Source: Adineta steineri
Lineage: Eukaryota > Rotifera > Eurotatoria > Adinetida > Adinetidae
Direction of reading: 5' to 3'
DNA length: 64,000 bases
Assembly: GCA_905250115.1 (NCBI GenBank)
Contig: CAJNOI010000007.1
Location: forward strand, 1,037,566 to 1,101,565
In this document: positions 1 through 11,339 of the stretch, in pieces
How the letters are laid out: each line of letters begins with the position of its first letter
Numbering within the stretch: the stretch's first letter is position 1
Translations under genes and position numbers: made by a program
Notes under the pieces: model-generated
Databases searched by the model: none
What the model saw: the letters and a program-made list of their open reading frames with translations, nothing else
What the model was told of the DNA's origin: nothing

Positions 1-1452
1 GATGCATTTTTATATCGTACGCTCAATTGGTCATTAAGATTAATGGATGTTGATATGATTGTTCGAATGGGTTTCTTTATTAATGATCTACATCGTGATA
101 TTCAACGTCTACATTCAGAACAATCTGACCGTCGTAGATCACGTAAAACATTTATAGTTTATCGTGGACAAGGTCTCTCGAAAGATGATTTCACTGAAAT
201 GACAAAAACTAACGGTGGACTTCTTTCATTTAACAACTTTTTATCAACTAGTAAAAAACGTAATGTATCTCTAAAATTTGCCCAAGAAGCTGCTACAAAT
301 CCTGATCTTGTTGGAATACTGTTTGTTATGTCCATTGATCCTACTAATTCAACAGTTCCATTCGCTTCTGTTACTGACGTTAGTTATTTTCATACGGAAC
401 ATGAGATTCTTTTCTCTATGCACACCATTTTTCGCATTGAAGGTATTAAACCAATGAAGGGAAATGTTCATCTCCATAAAGTAAAGTTAACATTGGCCAA
501 TGACACTGACCAAAATCTTCGTACTCTTACTGATTGTATACGACAGGAGACCTTTCCAGATTCGAAAGGATGGGATAGATTAGGATTACTGCTAATTAAA
601 ATGGGTCAGTATAGCAAGGCTCAAGAAGTTTATGAAGTTTTACTTCATCAAATAACACACGAAAGTGACAAGGCGCATATTTATCATCAAATAGGTTCTA
701 TCAAATATAATCAAGGAAAATATCAAGAAGCACTTACATATTATGAAAAAGCATTTCCTTCCAATCATCTTAGTTGGGCTATGTCCTATAACAATATTGG
801 TTTGGTGTTTTACGAAATGGGTGATTATCCAAAAGCACTTACGTCTCATGAAAAAGCCCTTGCCATCAAACAACAATCGCTTCCTTCCGATCATCCTGAT
901 TTGTCTATGTCTTATAACAATATCGGTTTGGTGTATTACAAAATGGGTGATTATCCAAAAGCACTTTCTTATTATGAAAAAGCTCTTGCAATTCAGCAAC
1001 AAACACTTCCTTCCAATCATTCTGATTTAGGTGTTTCATATAACAACGTTGGTAGTGCGTATTCCAACATGGGTGATTATTCAAAAGCAATTTCATCTCA
1101 TGAAAAAGCTCTTGCAATAAAACTGCAATCACTTTCTTCCGATCATTCTGATTTGGCTGTGTCCTATAACAACATTGGTTTGGAGTATTATAACATGCAT
1201 GATTATCCAAAAGCACTTTCTCACCTTGAGAAAGCTCTTGCAATCAAACAGCAATCACTACCCTCCAATCATCCTAGTTTGAGTAGTACCTATAACAACG
1301 TCGGTTTGGTGTATGAGAATATGAACAACTATGCAGAAGCGCATTCATTTTATGAACAAGCTGTACAAATTGGACAACAATCATTACCAACAAACCATCC
1401 TGATCTTAAAATGTATAGAAAAAACCTTGAAATCATAAAAAAGAAATTATAA
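1..1452 (+). CDS. ADP-ribosyltransferase (R-S-E type) with C-terminal TPR repeats, 5'-truncated by the window edge
   Basis: Probable mono-ADP-ribosyltransferase transferring ADP-ribose from NAD+ to an acceptor. The first Met lies at 43, but the frame is open back to base 1 with family-like sequence (AFLYRTLNWSLR), so the real start is upstream. Counting from the Met at 43, Arg41 sits in VYRGQGLS, the STS motif is at 68-70 and the catalytic E-x-E is Glu119/Glu121 (TEHEILF); this R-S-E triad is typical of arginine-specific ARTs. From about residue 185 to 465 there are 5-6 TPR units of about 42 residues of kinesin-light-chain type (YNNIGLVYYKMGDYPKAL). ART-TPR fusions are numerous in bdelloid rotifers. 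No intron is visible here. The stop at 1450-1452 is followed by an AATAAA. The ART call is strong; the acceptor is unknown. Confidence 0.85.
   Translation, partial: DAFLYRTLNWSLRLMDVDMIVRMGFFINDLHRDIQRLHSEQSDRRRSRKTFIVYRGQGLSKDDFTEMTKTNGGLLSFNNFLSTSKKRNVSLKFAQEAATNPDLVGILFVMSIDPTNSTVPFASVTDVSYFHTEHEILFSMHTIFRIEGIKPMKGNVHLHKVKLTLANDTDQNLRTLTDCIRQETFPDSKGWDRLGLLLIKMGQYSKAQEVYEVLLHQITHESDKAHIYHQIGSIKYNQGKYQEALTYYEKAFPSNHLSWAMSYNNIGLVFYEMGDYPKALTSHEKALAIKQQSLPSDHPDLSMSYNNIGLVYYKMGDYPKALSYYEKALAIQQQTLPSNHSDLGVSYNNVGSAYSNMGDYSKAISSHEKALAIKLQSLSSDHSDLAVSYNNIGLEYYNMHDYPKALSHLEKALAIKQQSLPSNHPSLSSTYNNVGLVYENMNNYAEAHSFYEQAVQIGQQSLPTNHPDLKMYRKNLEIIKKKL
734..1400 (+). repeat. 126-bp tandem coding repeat (TPR units)
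   Basis: In-frame direct repeats of 126 bp encode the TPR units of the ART-TPR gene. The phrase translating as SYNNIG/VG.VY..MGDY.KAL recurs about every 42 codons. The repeats create misleading open frames on both strands here. Confidence 0.8.
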
Positions 1453-2242
1453 TTTCTTTCTGTATTCTTTTTTTTGTTGAAAGTAAAATAAAACATGAAA
1501 AAGAAAATATATCTATTGAAACTCTGTTCTTGTTCAGGAGATAATATGGACAGTAACACTCATACCAGTAAGGTAAACAATACATTTGAAAAGATCTTTA
1601 CGATTATATTATTATGTCTGAATAAGAAAGAGAGACATTCAACAGAAATATAGAAATATATAGGAGAAAAGAAAAGTTTATTTTACCAATAGAATGAATT
1701 ATTATTTTTGTTCCAGTATTAAAGAATAGTTCATATCATTGATAAACTCATCCATATTAAATGAATATGAATACGTATATATATATAACGAGATGAAAAT
1801 CAATGGTTAAGTAGTTGAATTCAAGTTTCAAGTTAGATATTACTCATTTATTTCGAATATTTTTATCAGTTGATACAAACAATTTGATGTCATTTATGAA
1901 CTGAATATTGCTTCTTACATACTCTTATCTTATAGTTTCTATTTGATAATACTCGTAGTATGTCGCATATAATTTATCTTGATACTTTTCAAGATTATTA
2001 TTCATATGAATACATCATCTTACTTATTATTTGTTTCACTTTTTATTGCTAATTATACATCATATATTTTCTCGTCATTGTTATCAGAAACTTTTCATCG
2101 GAAAATTATGTCGGACGTTATCTTGAGACAATTTAATACGCTAATAGAATTATATTGAATTATGATAAGGTTTTGATTATTCAGATATTTTTATTTATTA
2201 TCTTATCAATACAAAGGTATTAATTAAAAAGAAAAAGAAAAG
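1453..2242. other. Intergenic, no gene seen
   Basis: AT-rich spacer between the 3' end of the ART-TPR gene and the 3' end of the next, convergent gene. Frames are short and stop-rich. It presumably holds both polyadenylation regions. Confidence 0.6.
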
Positions 2243-2912
2243 TTAAGAAGTACAATTAAATCTCATCATAGCATAAACAAATTGTTGTTTAAATGGACGA
2301 AAGAGTGTATCGATTTCATCCGTTGATTTCCAAGCTGGATTTGACCAATCAAAACCAAGAGCTTGACGTAATCCAGTAATAAATTTAGATGAATCTTTAT
2401 TTTTCTTTTTTATAAATGCTGCTGTATGTGGTGCAGCTTGAAAAAGTGCCGTATATTTTGCATCTGTTTGAAGTTCTTTAAGATTTTCTTCCATTACTTC
2501 TACTAATGAAGGTGATGAAGATGCACAACGTGTTAGTTTATCAAGAACTTTATCGAATGGTGTTCGTACTAAAAAGAAATAAAAATTTCAATAGATGAAA
2601 AAGAAAAATATTATAATATTAACTTTGTGGAGATCTTTTAGCTTTTGTTGTATCACGATTATTCGAATCTTTTAAGGGCTTTTTGTTTTTATCTTTTGTC
2701 TTTGCAGTATTACCATCCGCTTTATTTGTAGATGTTGGCTTTTTCTCTTTTGTTAATTTTTCTGAAGGAGTTTTCATTGTCGATGATTTATTTGTAACAC
2801 TAGATACCACATGAATATAGCACATCTACATATTTACAATCCTTTACATCGATATATAGACAAATTTTCCACTTACCAACAAGCAAAAAGCAAAAATTGT
2901 CGCTGATTTCAT
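2243..2912 (-). CDS. Small secreted protein with a Lys/Thr-rich N-terminal half, unknown function
   Basis: Three-exon model on the minus strand: 2877-2912, 2624-2825 and 2243-2568, giving 187 residues with matching splice phases (0, then 1). Exon 1 encodes MKSATIFAFCLL and continues into MCYIHVVSS, a plausible signal peptide, so the product is probably secreted. Residues of about 25-65 are very rich in Lys, Thr, Ser and Asn (for example KLTKEKKPTSTNKADGN) and probably disordered. The C-terminal 100 or so residues look globular, with LFQAAPHTAAFIKKKNKDSS and LRQALGFDWSNPAW. I do not recognise the family. Donors are GTAAGT and GTTAAT. Identity as a real gene rests on signal peptide plus phase agreement. 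Confidence 0.65.
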
Positions 2913-3892
2913 CGTTATGATTTTTAATTTAATAACAAAGAATACGTTCTATCGTACTTATATATATATATATACAGGTTTTTCTATATTTTTAAAAACT
3001 ATAGAATAAATATAGAAAATACGTGATATATACTAATAAATATTTTTATTGATAACAGATGCATTTATTTGAACAAAAATATTAAAAAAAATAATCCCTG
3101 ATAAATTTTTATACTAATATTTACCAATAAATGTGTTAGAATAATTATTGATCGACATGTTTTCTTTTTCCTTCAACAGATGGCCATGAGATGAGTAAAT
3201 GACGTGTTAGATCTATTTAAATATCTAAAAGCCTTGGAATAAAATAGAAAATATCAACAATAACAATGAAGTGATCGTTTAAAAGAAAAATAATGACTTA
3301 TTATAAAGCATAGAATGCGTTAAATAACGATAGTAATTTTCTAGTAATGTGGCGAGAAGAATATCATTTCATGTGTCATGATTGAATGAATATATACATA
3401 TATGTATTTATTAACACATGAATTTTACAAGAAATAATATCAAACTTCTAATCTAAGAATTAAACAAAATAAAAACAAGTTCTTGTAAGAAAATGATGAG
3501 TCATGTTAAACTATATATTAGTCAAGTAAAAACTGAATTTAATTGCAAAATATTATTTATTTATTTTGAATAAACGTGCATTTGAAATTTTCTCTAACAA
3601 GTAGTTTTTTTACAAAGAGAAAAATCTTGTTCGTGTGTACATAAATAAATAATTTCTTTACTTAGTTGAAGCATAGTATTTTCATGTAAAAATATATACT
3701 TGATAGAGAAATCATACAGGTATATGTTTTGCTTGTGTAAGAAACCTATTAACCTACGGGTTCTCTTCTCTTACGACGACAACATGTGACAATTATCGAA
3801 AAACTTAACAACGTCGAGAGAAAAAGAAAATATTTTGTTTATAGTGTACATTTTTCTTAATATAGACATACACGTCATTACAGAATAGACTC
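2913..3892. other. Divergent intergenic region, no gene seen
   Basis: Upstream of the secreted-protein gene (minus) and the membrane-protein gene (plus), so it should hold both promoters. It contains a short TA-rich run near 2960 and no convincing coding segment. Confidence 0.5.
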
Positions 3893-5234
3893 ATGATGAA
3901 GTCCATTGCGAAAAAAGTAAAATTTCATAAAGCTGATGAAGATGATGATACGAAAGATCCAACAGCACCGTTTTATGAACTTCAAGCATTCGATTCGATT
4001 TGGCAAGCGTTACGTTGGAGAGAAATACGAACTCGAGTACCTACATGCTTTAAAAAAACAATACATAGCCGATATATGCTTGCTAATCTTGTCTTTTTGG
4101 GTTATGCTATTGGAATGTTAATTATTGATTTTAATCCAAGTGTTAATGGATCATCATCAGCAAGTACTGTTGATGAAACATCTGATAATATGACAACAAC
4201 AACACCTATGTCAATTCTCGATCAATCCGTAGATAGTGTTCCACTTGTTAATCATCTATATATTGGTAAGTAGAATTAAAGAAATCTCCAAATTTATTTA
4301 TCACATATTTTATGTATTTTTTTTTCGAGGTTTTGCTATTGTTCATATACTATCTGCATTTCTCTATTGGTGGGCATGGCGTGATCACTCGTGGCTTGAT
4401 ATCATAATGATACCTGAATATCTGAATCATATTGAAGCTGGATTATATCTATGGTCATCTATTTGGTATTCAAGAGAAGATACTTTAGGTGGTTATTATA
4501 CATTAGCAGTACATAGAATAGAATTAGCTGCTGCTATAGTTGAATTAATAGCATCATTTGGATGGTAAGTTAAAGAATACTTTCCTCTAGCCATCTTCAC
4601 CTTAGTTCTTACTAGTCGTGTTTTAGAAAAAAAAATTAAAAATCAAAATAGATACGGTAGGGGTAATTGAACAATATAATGAGAGACATTTGTTTGTAAT
4701 AACAACTAATTTTACTTCTGTGTTTTTGTTTGTATACTACAAAGTTTATATTTCAGAGAATATATCTAACAATATTATTTATTTAACAGGATTATGTCAT
4801 GGTATTTGACTTATATTCGAACATTAGGTCGTGGATTTACTTTGGATGATCCAGATACAATTGCATATTCAGTTACCACAATTGCATCAATTATTTATCT
4901 TGTGTATAATATACAGATAAATATTTCTCCCGAACAATATGGTTCAAATTATTTATATACATATGCTGATATTCTTTATTTTATAAGTGCTTGTTTTTAT
5001 ATATTTGCAGCATTACGAGATGATCATTGGTTTTGGTTTCTTCCAATGGCTGGTCAATATGGTATAGCACCAGGAAAAATTCATATTGATACAACAAAAA
5101 TTTTACCATCATCTGGAAAACCAAGTATACTTATGACAGATTTATGTAGACAACGTCGAAAGCAAGATGATCCAATGGAAAAAAGTCAGACTGAATCAAA
5201 TGCGACTGGTTCCGTAATTGTAACTGTTCTTTAA
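3893..5234 (+). CDS. Multipass membrane protein of unknown function
   Basis: Three exons, 3893-4265, 4330-4564 and 4790-5234, join in frame (phases 1 and 2) to give 350 residues. The N-terminus is charged and acidic (KADEDDDTKDP). Hydrophobic segments follow: LANLVFLGYAIGMLIIDF; GFAIVHILSAFLYWWAW; the EAGLYLWSSIW and RIELAAAIVELIASFGWIMS region; TIAYSVTTIASIIYLVYNI; and YADILYFISACFYIFAAL. That suggests about five to six membrane spans. Between spans 1 and 2 is a Ser/Thr-rich loop with NGSS and NMT sequons. The C-terminus is basic and polar. No catalytic or channel signature is recognised. Existence is well supported by splice agreement; function is unknown. Confidence 0.75.
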
Positions 5235-6334
5235 TAAACTTATTTATTTCAATGTATATATGACTAGTATCGATATATTGTTTTTTTTCTGTTGAAATAA
5301 TACTTAACATAACGAATCTATCATTTAAACTAAAAACAGATATGTATTATAATTATATTGCTCCAGATGAATATATATATATACGATGAGTCGAGTAATA
5401 TCACTTCTTAGATTTGAGATTAGAATAAAATAGAATACTTATCTAAAAACTATGAAATATATATTCAGAAAAGTTGAACGTAATCATTGTATAAGTATGA
5501 AAATACGAAAAATAGCATAAAATGTAGTTCATTTTTATCAATTCAAAATAATCGTAAATGAAGTCAAATTTTCCAATGTATTCATAGATTATTCAACCAG
5601 GAAAGATCTGAATTTTACTATATCTTAATGAAAGTATGATAAATAGAATATATTCGAGATGCCATACAATTAAATAAATAATTGCAATGAGAATTGTAAT
5701 TGAATACTCATGCGTACATTTTTTCACGATATATTAGCTCGATTCATTCTATTTTTCTGATACCATATATGAATAACAAGCATTAAATTAGCGAAACGAA
5801 TTATAAATGCTGGTACGACATGATGGGTTAAAGTTTTTTTTCAATCCTTTCATGTTAATGTTGACATTTATTAAGATATTTACATAGATTATTGTCTAAG
5901 AAAAGAGAATACTTACTCTTGTTTAATAATCATAACAATTTGTTCGTTCAAACTACTTAAAACAGAAAAAATATGTTTCAATGAGAAATGATTATTGTTT
6001 TTTAACGAATTACATTTTCTCTACAGTTTCATAATTACTCATTTCATCGATATCATATATGTTTTAGAATGAATAACACTTATTGTACTATTGATATGAG
6101 AATAGAATAAGTAAAATAAATTTGTAGATGAGATGACAAACAAAAAGAATAGGACAAGGATCATGTATATAATAAGTGTCAAATCATTCAGTATGTTACA
6201 TGAAGAATTTCAATTCAAGGTTCTTGTCTGAGAGTTACATTTGATAGAGAAAAGAAAAGAAACGATGAAGACATTTACAATGACCATGAAAATGAATTAA
6301 TTTTTTTTTGTTCTATCGAAGAAAAGAAAATATA
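5235..6334. other. Intergenic between convergent genes, no gene seen
   Basis: About 1.1 kb of AT-rich sequence separating the 3' ends of the membrane-protein gene and the minus-strand receptor gene. Only short frames are present, with no repeat or RNA structure that I can support. Confidence 0.5.
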
Positions 6335-8537
6335 TTAAATATCGCTAGTATTTTCATTAAAACATCTTGGTTGATGATAATATTGATTTTTATTCATATT
6401 TTGTTGTTCATTCATTCTCAATGACATTTCTTGAATTTCTCTTGGTTCACGTAAACGTTTATTAATTCGATGTATTGTATCATTATCATCATTTTCATAA
6501 AATTTTGTAGTAAAAATAGTTGTACCACTTTCATTATTAAACATACGTGGATGATTATTTTCTGTTGCTAAACGTTCTTGACTTGTATTTCGTTTAAATT
6601 CAGGTGTACGAATATTATTCGAAGTATCATTAGGAATGTATTCAAAAGGTAAATGATGAACAGGTCCATTTGAACGATTTGATTCACTTGTAATTCTTTG
6701 ATGACGTGGTAAAACAGTAGAATATTCAACAGTTGTTGTTGATGGTAAAACATCACCATCAGAAATTTGTCGTACTGTTAGACGTTCACGAACACGTTCT
6801 TTAATTTTATCTCGATATGGTCTTGGTTCTACTTTTCTTTCGATAGTATTTTTTAAACGCCAATTATCATCATATTCATTTAAATATTGTTGATATTCTT
6901 CATTAATAACACGTCGTTTACATAAATCACAATCAGAAAATGATTTTGGTATTGAACGACGATGATAATTACGTTCTGATTTATATGGTGTATGATCCAT
7001 TGTACCATAACCTCGATAATTATCATTTATTGTTGTAGGACGAATACGATAAGGAATAGATGCATGATGACGATAATCTATTCTATCTATGTTATCATTA
7101 TGAAGATCATGATCACTTCGACTTCCACGATGATATCGTTCCGTATTTTGAGCAAATGAAGAAGGTGGTTGTGAATGATGAGTACTTGGTGATAAACTGG
7201 GACGACGACGAGATAAATAACTATCATGAATAATATTGTTACTATTTGGTGGAGGTAGTGGCGTTACAAGTTGAACACGACTTGAAGCACCACTTGTATC
7301 TAAATATCGTGGAGATATATTAGGTTGTCCAATTGTTCCTGATAGTTTTTGTTGTTTACGACGTCGTCTAAAACATAAAGATAACATTATTTCAAAGAGT
7401 TTCCTTTTCTTTTTTTTTACTTACTGTAATAAAAGTGCTAAAACAACTATGAGAAGTAAAAGTAGTACATAAGCAAGTATAATTGGAATAATAATCCAAA
7501 TATCTATTAATTAAAAATAAATATAAAATTTAGAAAAACTTATTCTTTACTCGGTACTCTTGTCCATCCAACTGATTGAATTCTCATACGATTTGTTGAT
7601 ATTGGTAAAAGAATAGGAGGTGTAGTTGGTAATATTGATGGCAACGGTAAACATGGATCAGTTATTGAACAAATAGGTATAGTATAAAAATAAAGTAAAT
7701 AATAAGTTGGATGATATGAATAAATATGACTTGGTATAAATGTTATTTTCATTTCATATATTGATGCTGCTAATCTTTGTGTTGTTAAATTTCCATTTAA
7801 ACTTATATTTAAAATTGATAAACCATCTGATGTAACACTTTCAATTCTTAATTGATCATGATTTAATTCACCATTAACAAAATAAAGTATAATCTTTTGA
7901 TTTGGTCTTGCATATATTGTTGTAAAACATGACATACGTACTGTTTTCAATGGATAATTTCTTGAATAAATAAAACCATAATTTGTTGTTAATGAAGTAT
8001 TTTTACATATGTCACATTTTGTTTCTATTTCATGTAAATTCCATGTTGGTACACAATGAAAACCAATTTCTGTAACTGCTTTAAAAGCACATAAACTACG
8101 TTCACGTATTTGATAAGCAGATATATCCGTACATTGAGGTTTTCCATTACATAATGTATTTATATAACGTAAATCATAATTATTACAAGCATGAGCTAAA
8201 TCAGGTTGACATGATCTTGTATCATAACCAAGACGTAAAGGAAATGAACGAATATAATCAATTGATATAAGATAATTAGGAAGAGTTGTTTTCCATGAAT
8301 GATGATCTAATGATGAACCGATTTGTGGACATTCAAGAGAAATTAATGAATAACTTGGACATATTGTGATTGTTCGATTAGGTAATTCATATTCGAAAAC
8401 TTAAAAACAAATTATTATTTTATTATCAAAAAAATGATCAGCTTACATCTTGCATTGACTACGATCAGTACTTTATTTGATATATTGCATAGAACAATGG
8501 TTAATATCCACAATAATAATGACTGTAATCGAGTCAT
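6335..8537 (-). CDS. Single-pass receptor-like protein: SUEL lectin-like plus CUB-like ectodomain, TM, long basic tail
   Basis: Four minus-strand exons: 8447-8537, 7551-8399, 7425-7503 and 6335-7367 (phases 1, 1, 2), 653 residues. Exon 1 is a signal peptide (MTRLQSLLLWILTIVLC). Residues of about 31-160 have the cysteine spacing of a galactose/rhamnose-binding (SUEL) lectin domain: SLECP, C..DLAHACNN, TLCNGKPQC, then VTEIGFHCV. A second Cys-bounded region (KCDICKN...GFIYSRNYP) resembles a CUB domain start. Exon 3 encodes the membrane span (WIIIPIILAYVLLLLLIVV). The cytoplasmic tail of about 340 residues is rich in Arg, Ser, Asn and Tyr, starts with RRRKQQK and looks disordered. Probably a surface glycan-binding receptor or adhesion molecule. 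Ligand unknown; the CUB call is tentative. Confidence 0.75.
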
Positions 8538-9149
8538 AATATATTTTCTTTTATCTCATTCTTTGATTTTGTATTACTTTATTGACTAACTGACCATCAT
8601 TTAATTGGTGTGCGTTAATATCCCTCTCTCTCTATGTGTGTGTATGTTCAATGTTAAACTATTTCAAAATGAATAATGTCTTTTTCATAACAAAGGAGAG
8701 AAAGAGCGACAAAGTAAAGAAAAAAAGAAAGGGCAAAGATATGTTGTTCATCTTCACCCACACCCTTATATATACATGCACTCACACATCTGTGTACACG
8801 TTGTCGTATACTGTCTTTATTACATCGACATTTTATAACAAACGACATACGACGAAATAAAGTAGAGAAGACTACTAATCTTTTTCAACGGGATGAATCT
8901 TACCGATGACGAAATAACAACGATAAACCATTTATAATGGTAGTACTAATAGTAACTAATACGAGAAGGATAAAAAAAAGAGATATGTATAAGTTAATTG
9001 ATATTGTCATTGACATGCTTAAAAATCGTTTATTTTTTTCTTTTACTAATCAATAAATAAAAACATTGAAATAATCTCATATTTTATTTATTTATCTTAC
9101 GAAAAAAGTTTTTTCATAATTAAGAAAAATTATTACATAAATATAAGTT
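8538..9149. other. Intergenic, includes short CT/GT-rich runs
   Basis: Spacer upstream of the receptor gene and downstream of the TIKI-like gene. It holds a CTCTCTCT/TGTGTGTG run near 8620-8645 and a CACCCACACCC fragment near 8756-8766 that resembles the telomere-like unit seen at 13.3 kb. No gene is convincing. Confidence 0.5.
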
Positions 9150-10419
9150 TCAATCAAAGAAACGTCCTAATATTTGATCACGAAATTCATCATTAATAAA
9201 TCTTTTATCGATAGTATTGTTTTGAACATGATTGAGTGTATTTAATGATCCGTGGATTTCATCATCGGTACAATATCTATAAAAGAAAATCAGTATTTAT
9301 AGAATTAAAATTAGATCATACTGATATGAAAAATTTGGATTAGTTGTATTTATTTGTTCAATCAAGTAATCATTATTATACTGTTCTTGTAACATTTGAA
9401 CAATACTAATACTTCCGAATAGATGAGCTTATAAATATAAAAAAATGATTTATTTTATTTAAAATAATAAAATTTCGATAAAATACCTGCACCCACAGCA
9501 AACAAATATTTTTTATGAGGATCTTCTTTAAGTAATTTATGAATTTGTTTTGCCATTTGTTCATTTCGTTCTCTCATTTTTAAAGTATCAACACATCTAC
9601 AAATCTTTTCGAGAAAATCTTCATTGATTTTGTCGCAATTATATACATGAGACAGAGTCGTTTGATATTTCAATTTCAGCTTTTTAGATAATCTTTTACC
9701 ATTTGTTGAATTTTCCGTCTATATACATTGAAAAATTAGATTAATATTGAAGAAAAAAACTTAAATATCTATACTTGAAAACAATTCTTGGGAATAGATT
9801 CAAGTGAACCAACATATTTTCCTCTTTGATAACCTTCAAGAATGATACGATGATCAAGAAGAATATTATCAGTTATTGTTTGATTACGCCACAAATATTT
9901 ATTCAATATAGATTGTTTTTTAATAAACCATTGTCGCCATTGTTTAAGATCTTAAAGCAAATATTTATTTTTTGCAGAGATTTTATAACGAAATATTTAC
10001 TATTAGATTTCATATTGGTTTCATTAAGAAATTCAGACCAGGTTTGTTTTCGTATGCGAGCTCGTATTTCTAATGGCATCTTATCAACTGCACATCCATA
10101 AATATGTTCATTCATTTCATCAACAGTAAAATCATGTTCTAACCAAATTTGATCACTTTCAATTAATATTCGAATTGTTTCATTTGAAAGATAAGGCCAG
10201 ATAAGATTTTGTGCAACATGTAATGTACCAAACAGATAACTAGAATTTATGAATACATTTCTATTATTACTTTTAATACGAAATAATACAGATGATGTAC
10301 ATATCTAGCAGAAAAAGAAAAGATCAAGTAAATGATTAATTATTTTTTTAAATTCTATATACCTGTAAATTAACTAAGATTAATAGAATAACTAAACGCA
10401 TAGTTGATATTATTAACAT
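9150..10419 (-). CDS. TIKI-like (TraB/GumN superfamily) secreted metalloprotease
   Basis: Six minus-strand exons: 10363-10419, 10001-10304, 9775-9950, 9487-9718, 9322-9427 and 9150-9276, closing in phase at 333 residues. TIKI proteins are metal-dependent proteases that cleave Wnt N-termini. Visible hallmarks: an N-terminal signal peptide (MLIISTMRLVILLILVNL), the first metal/active motif YLFGTLHVA near residue 45, and the second motif FAVGAAHLFGS near 255, reconstructed across an intron (GAGHF in vertebrate TIKI). Between them are alpha-helical charged segments such as LRRIRKQTW-like and KQWRQWFIKKQ stretches. No C-terminal membrane span is seen, unlike vertebrate TIKI1/2, so the protein is probably soluble. 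Family call is fairly firm; Wnt as substrate is inference. Confidence 0.78.
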
Positions 10420-10663
10420 AATTGTATTATCACTTTATTTATCGACAATTGAAAATAAAAAATCAACTGTTGTTTACTTTTCTGTCGTTATATATATAGA
10501 TATACATATGTACCGAGCGATGATATGTTTTCTTTCTTTTATTATATGTTGTACACACACACAATGTATAATATCTCTATTGTTTTTTTCGTGATCCTTT
10601 TAAATAATTATACTATCTTTATGGAAAGACATCAATAGTCGATAGTGAGTCAATGATTATTTT

Positions 10664-10826
10664 AAGCATCAATCATAATTGAAATTTTCCTTAAACTATT
10701 CGAGAATGAAATAAAATTAATACATTGATTTAATGAGACTATAGTAAAATTAGAAAGTCTGAATGTATAAAAGAACGAATATACAGCGTGGTCATGTCAT
10801 ATTATGTTTATATGATAAAAATAGAA
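10664..10826 (+). repeat. Direct repeat copy 1 (empty-site copy)
   Basis: About 163 bp nearly identical to 13359-13492 joined to 14770-14797, with only scattered substitutions. It ends just before the inverted-repeat element at 10833. In this copy the octamer at 10790-10797 (GGTCATGT) is uninterrupted; the equivalent octamer in copy 2 is the duplicated target of a transposon. Confidence 0.8.
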
Positions 10827-10832
10827 ACGATT

Positions 10833-11174
10833 AGTGGCGGCGCGAGCGGGGGGGGGGTTAGGGGAGTACCCCCCTCCTGCTCTTGGAAAAAAGACTGAAT
10901 TTTCTCCGATTTTTACGCTGACTTTCTGGTTTGGGACCCATTTATTTTCTCATTTTTTGCCATTTTGGATTTGAAATCTAGGTTTAGATCTGCAGAATCC
11001 CATAAAACCTAAACCAAAGACCTTTTTTTTTTGGTCATCAGTTTTGGTTTTTGAGTAGTTAAGGCGGAAAATTTTTTCTAAAATCCATGAAAACTGAAAC
11101 TGAGAAAATGTTGTTTTTTCTTTCTCGCTTTTTGTGATTACCCCCTCCTGCTTTTAGCTCTTCGCGCCGCCACT
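10833..11174. mobile_element. MITE-like element with AGTGGCGGCGCGA terminal inverted repeats
   Basis: The 13-bp ends AGTGGCGGCGCGA (10833) and TCGCGCCGCCACT (to 11174) are perfect inverted repeats around a 342-bp segment that is more GC-rich at its edges than the surroundings. Internally there is a G-run at about 10848 and two related C-rich tracts (CCCCCCTCCTGCTCTTGG near 10868; ACCCCCTCCTGCTTTTAG near 11140). No coding capacity. No clear target-site duplication could be identified, so the superfamily is open; the GTGGCGGCG ends resemble hAT-type termini. Confidence 0.65.
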
Positions 11175-11339
11175 GCTTGGTTCTAATTCTAAATTTGAAA
11201 ATTTATCGGTACTCATTGAGAATAATTCTTGTAACACTGTTTCTATTTGATATCTTTTTAAAGGTTGTCAAAAGAAAATCACTTTCTAAATTTTATTTTT
11301 AAACAAGTATATATACATAAAATAAATTCTTTTCTTATT

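Noticed and set aside
640-1243. Long antisense frames opposite the TPR repeats
   Set aside because: They are periodic shadows of the 126-bp coding repeat.
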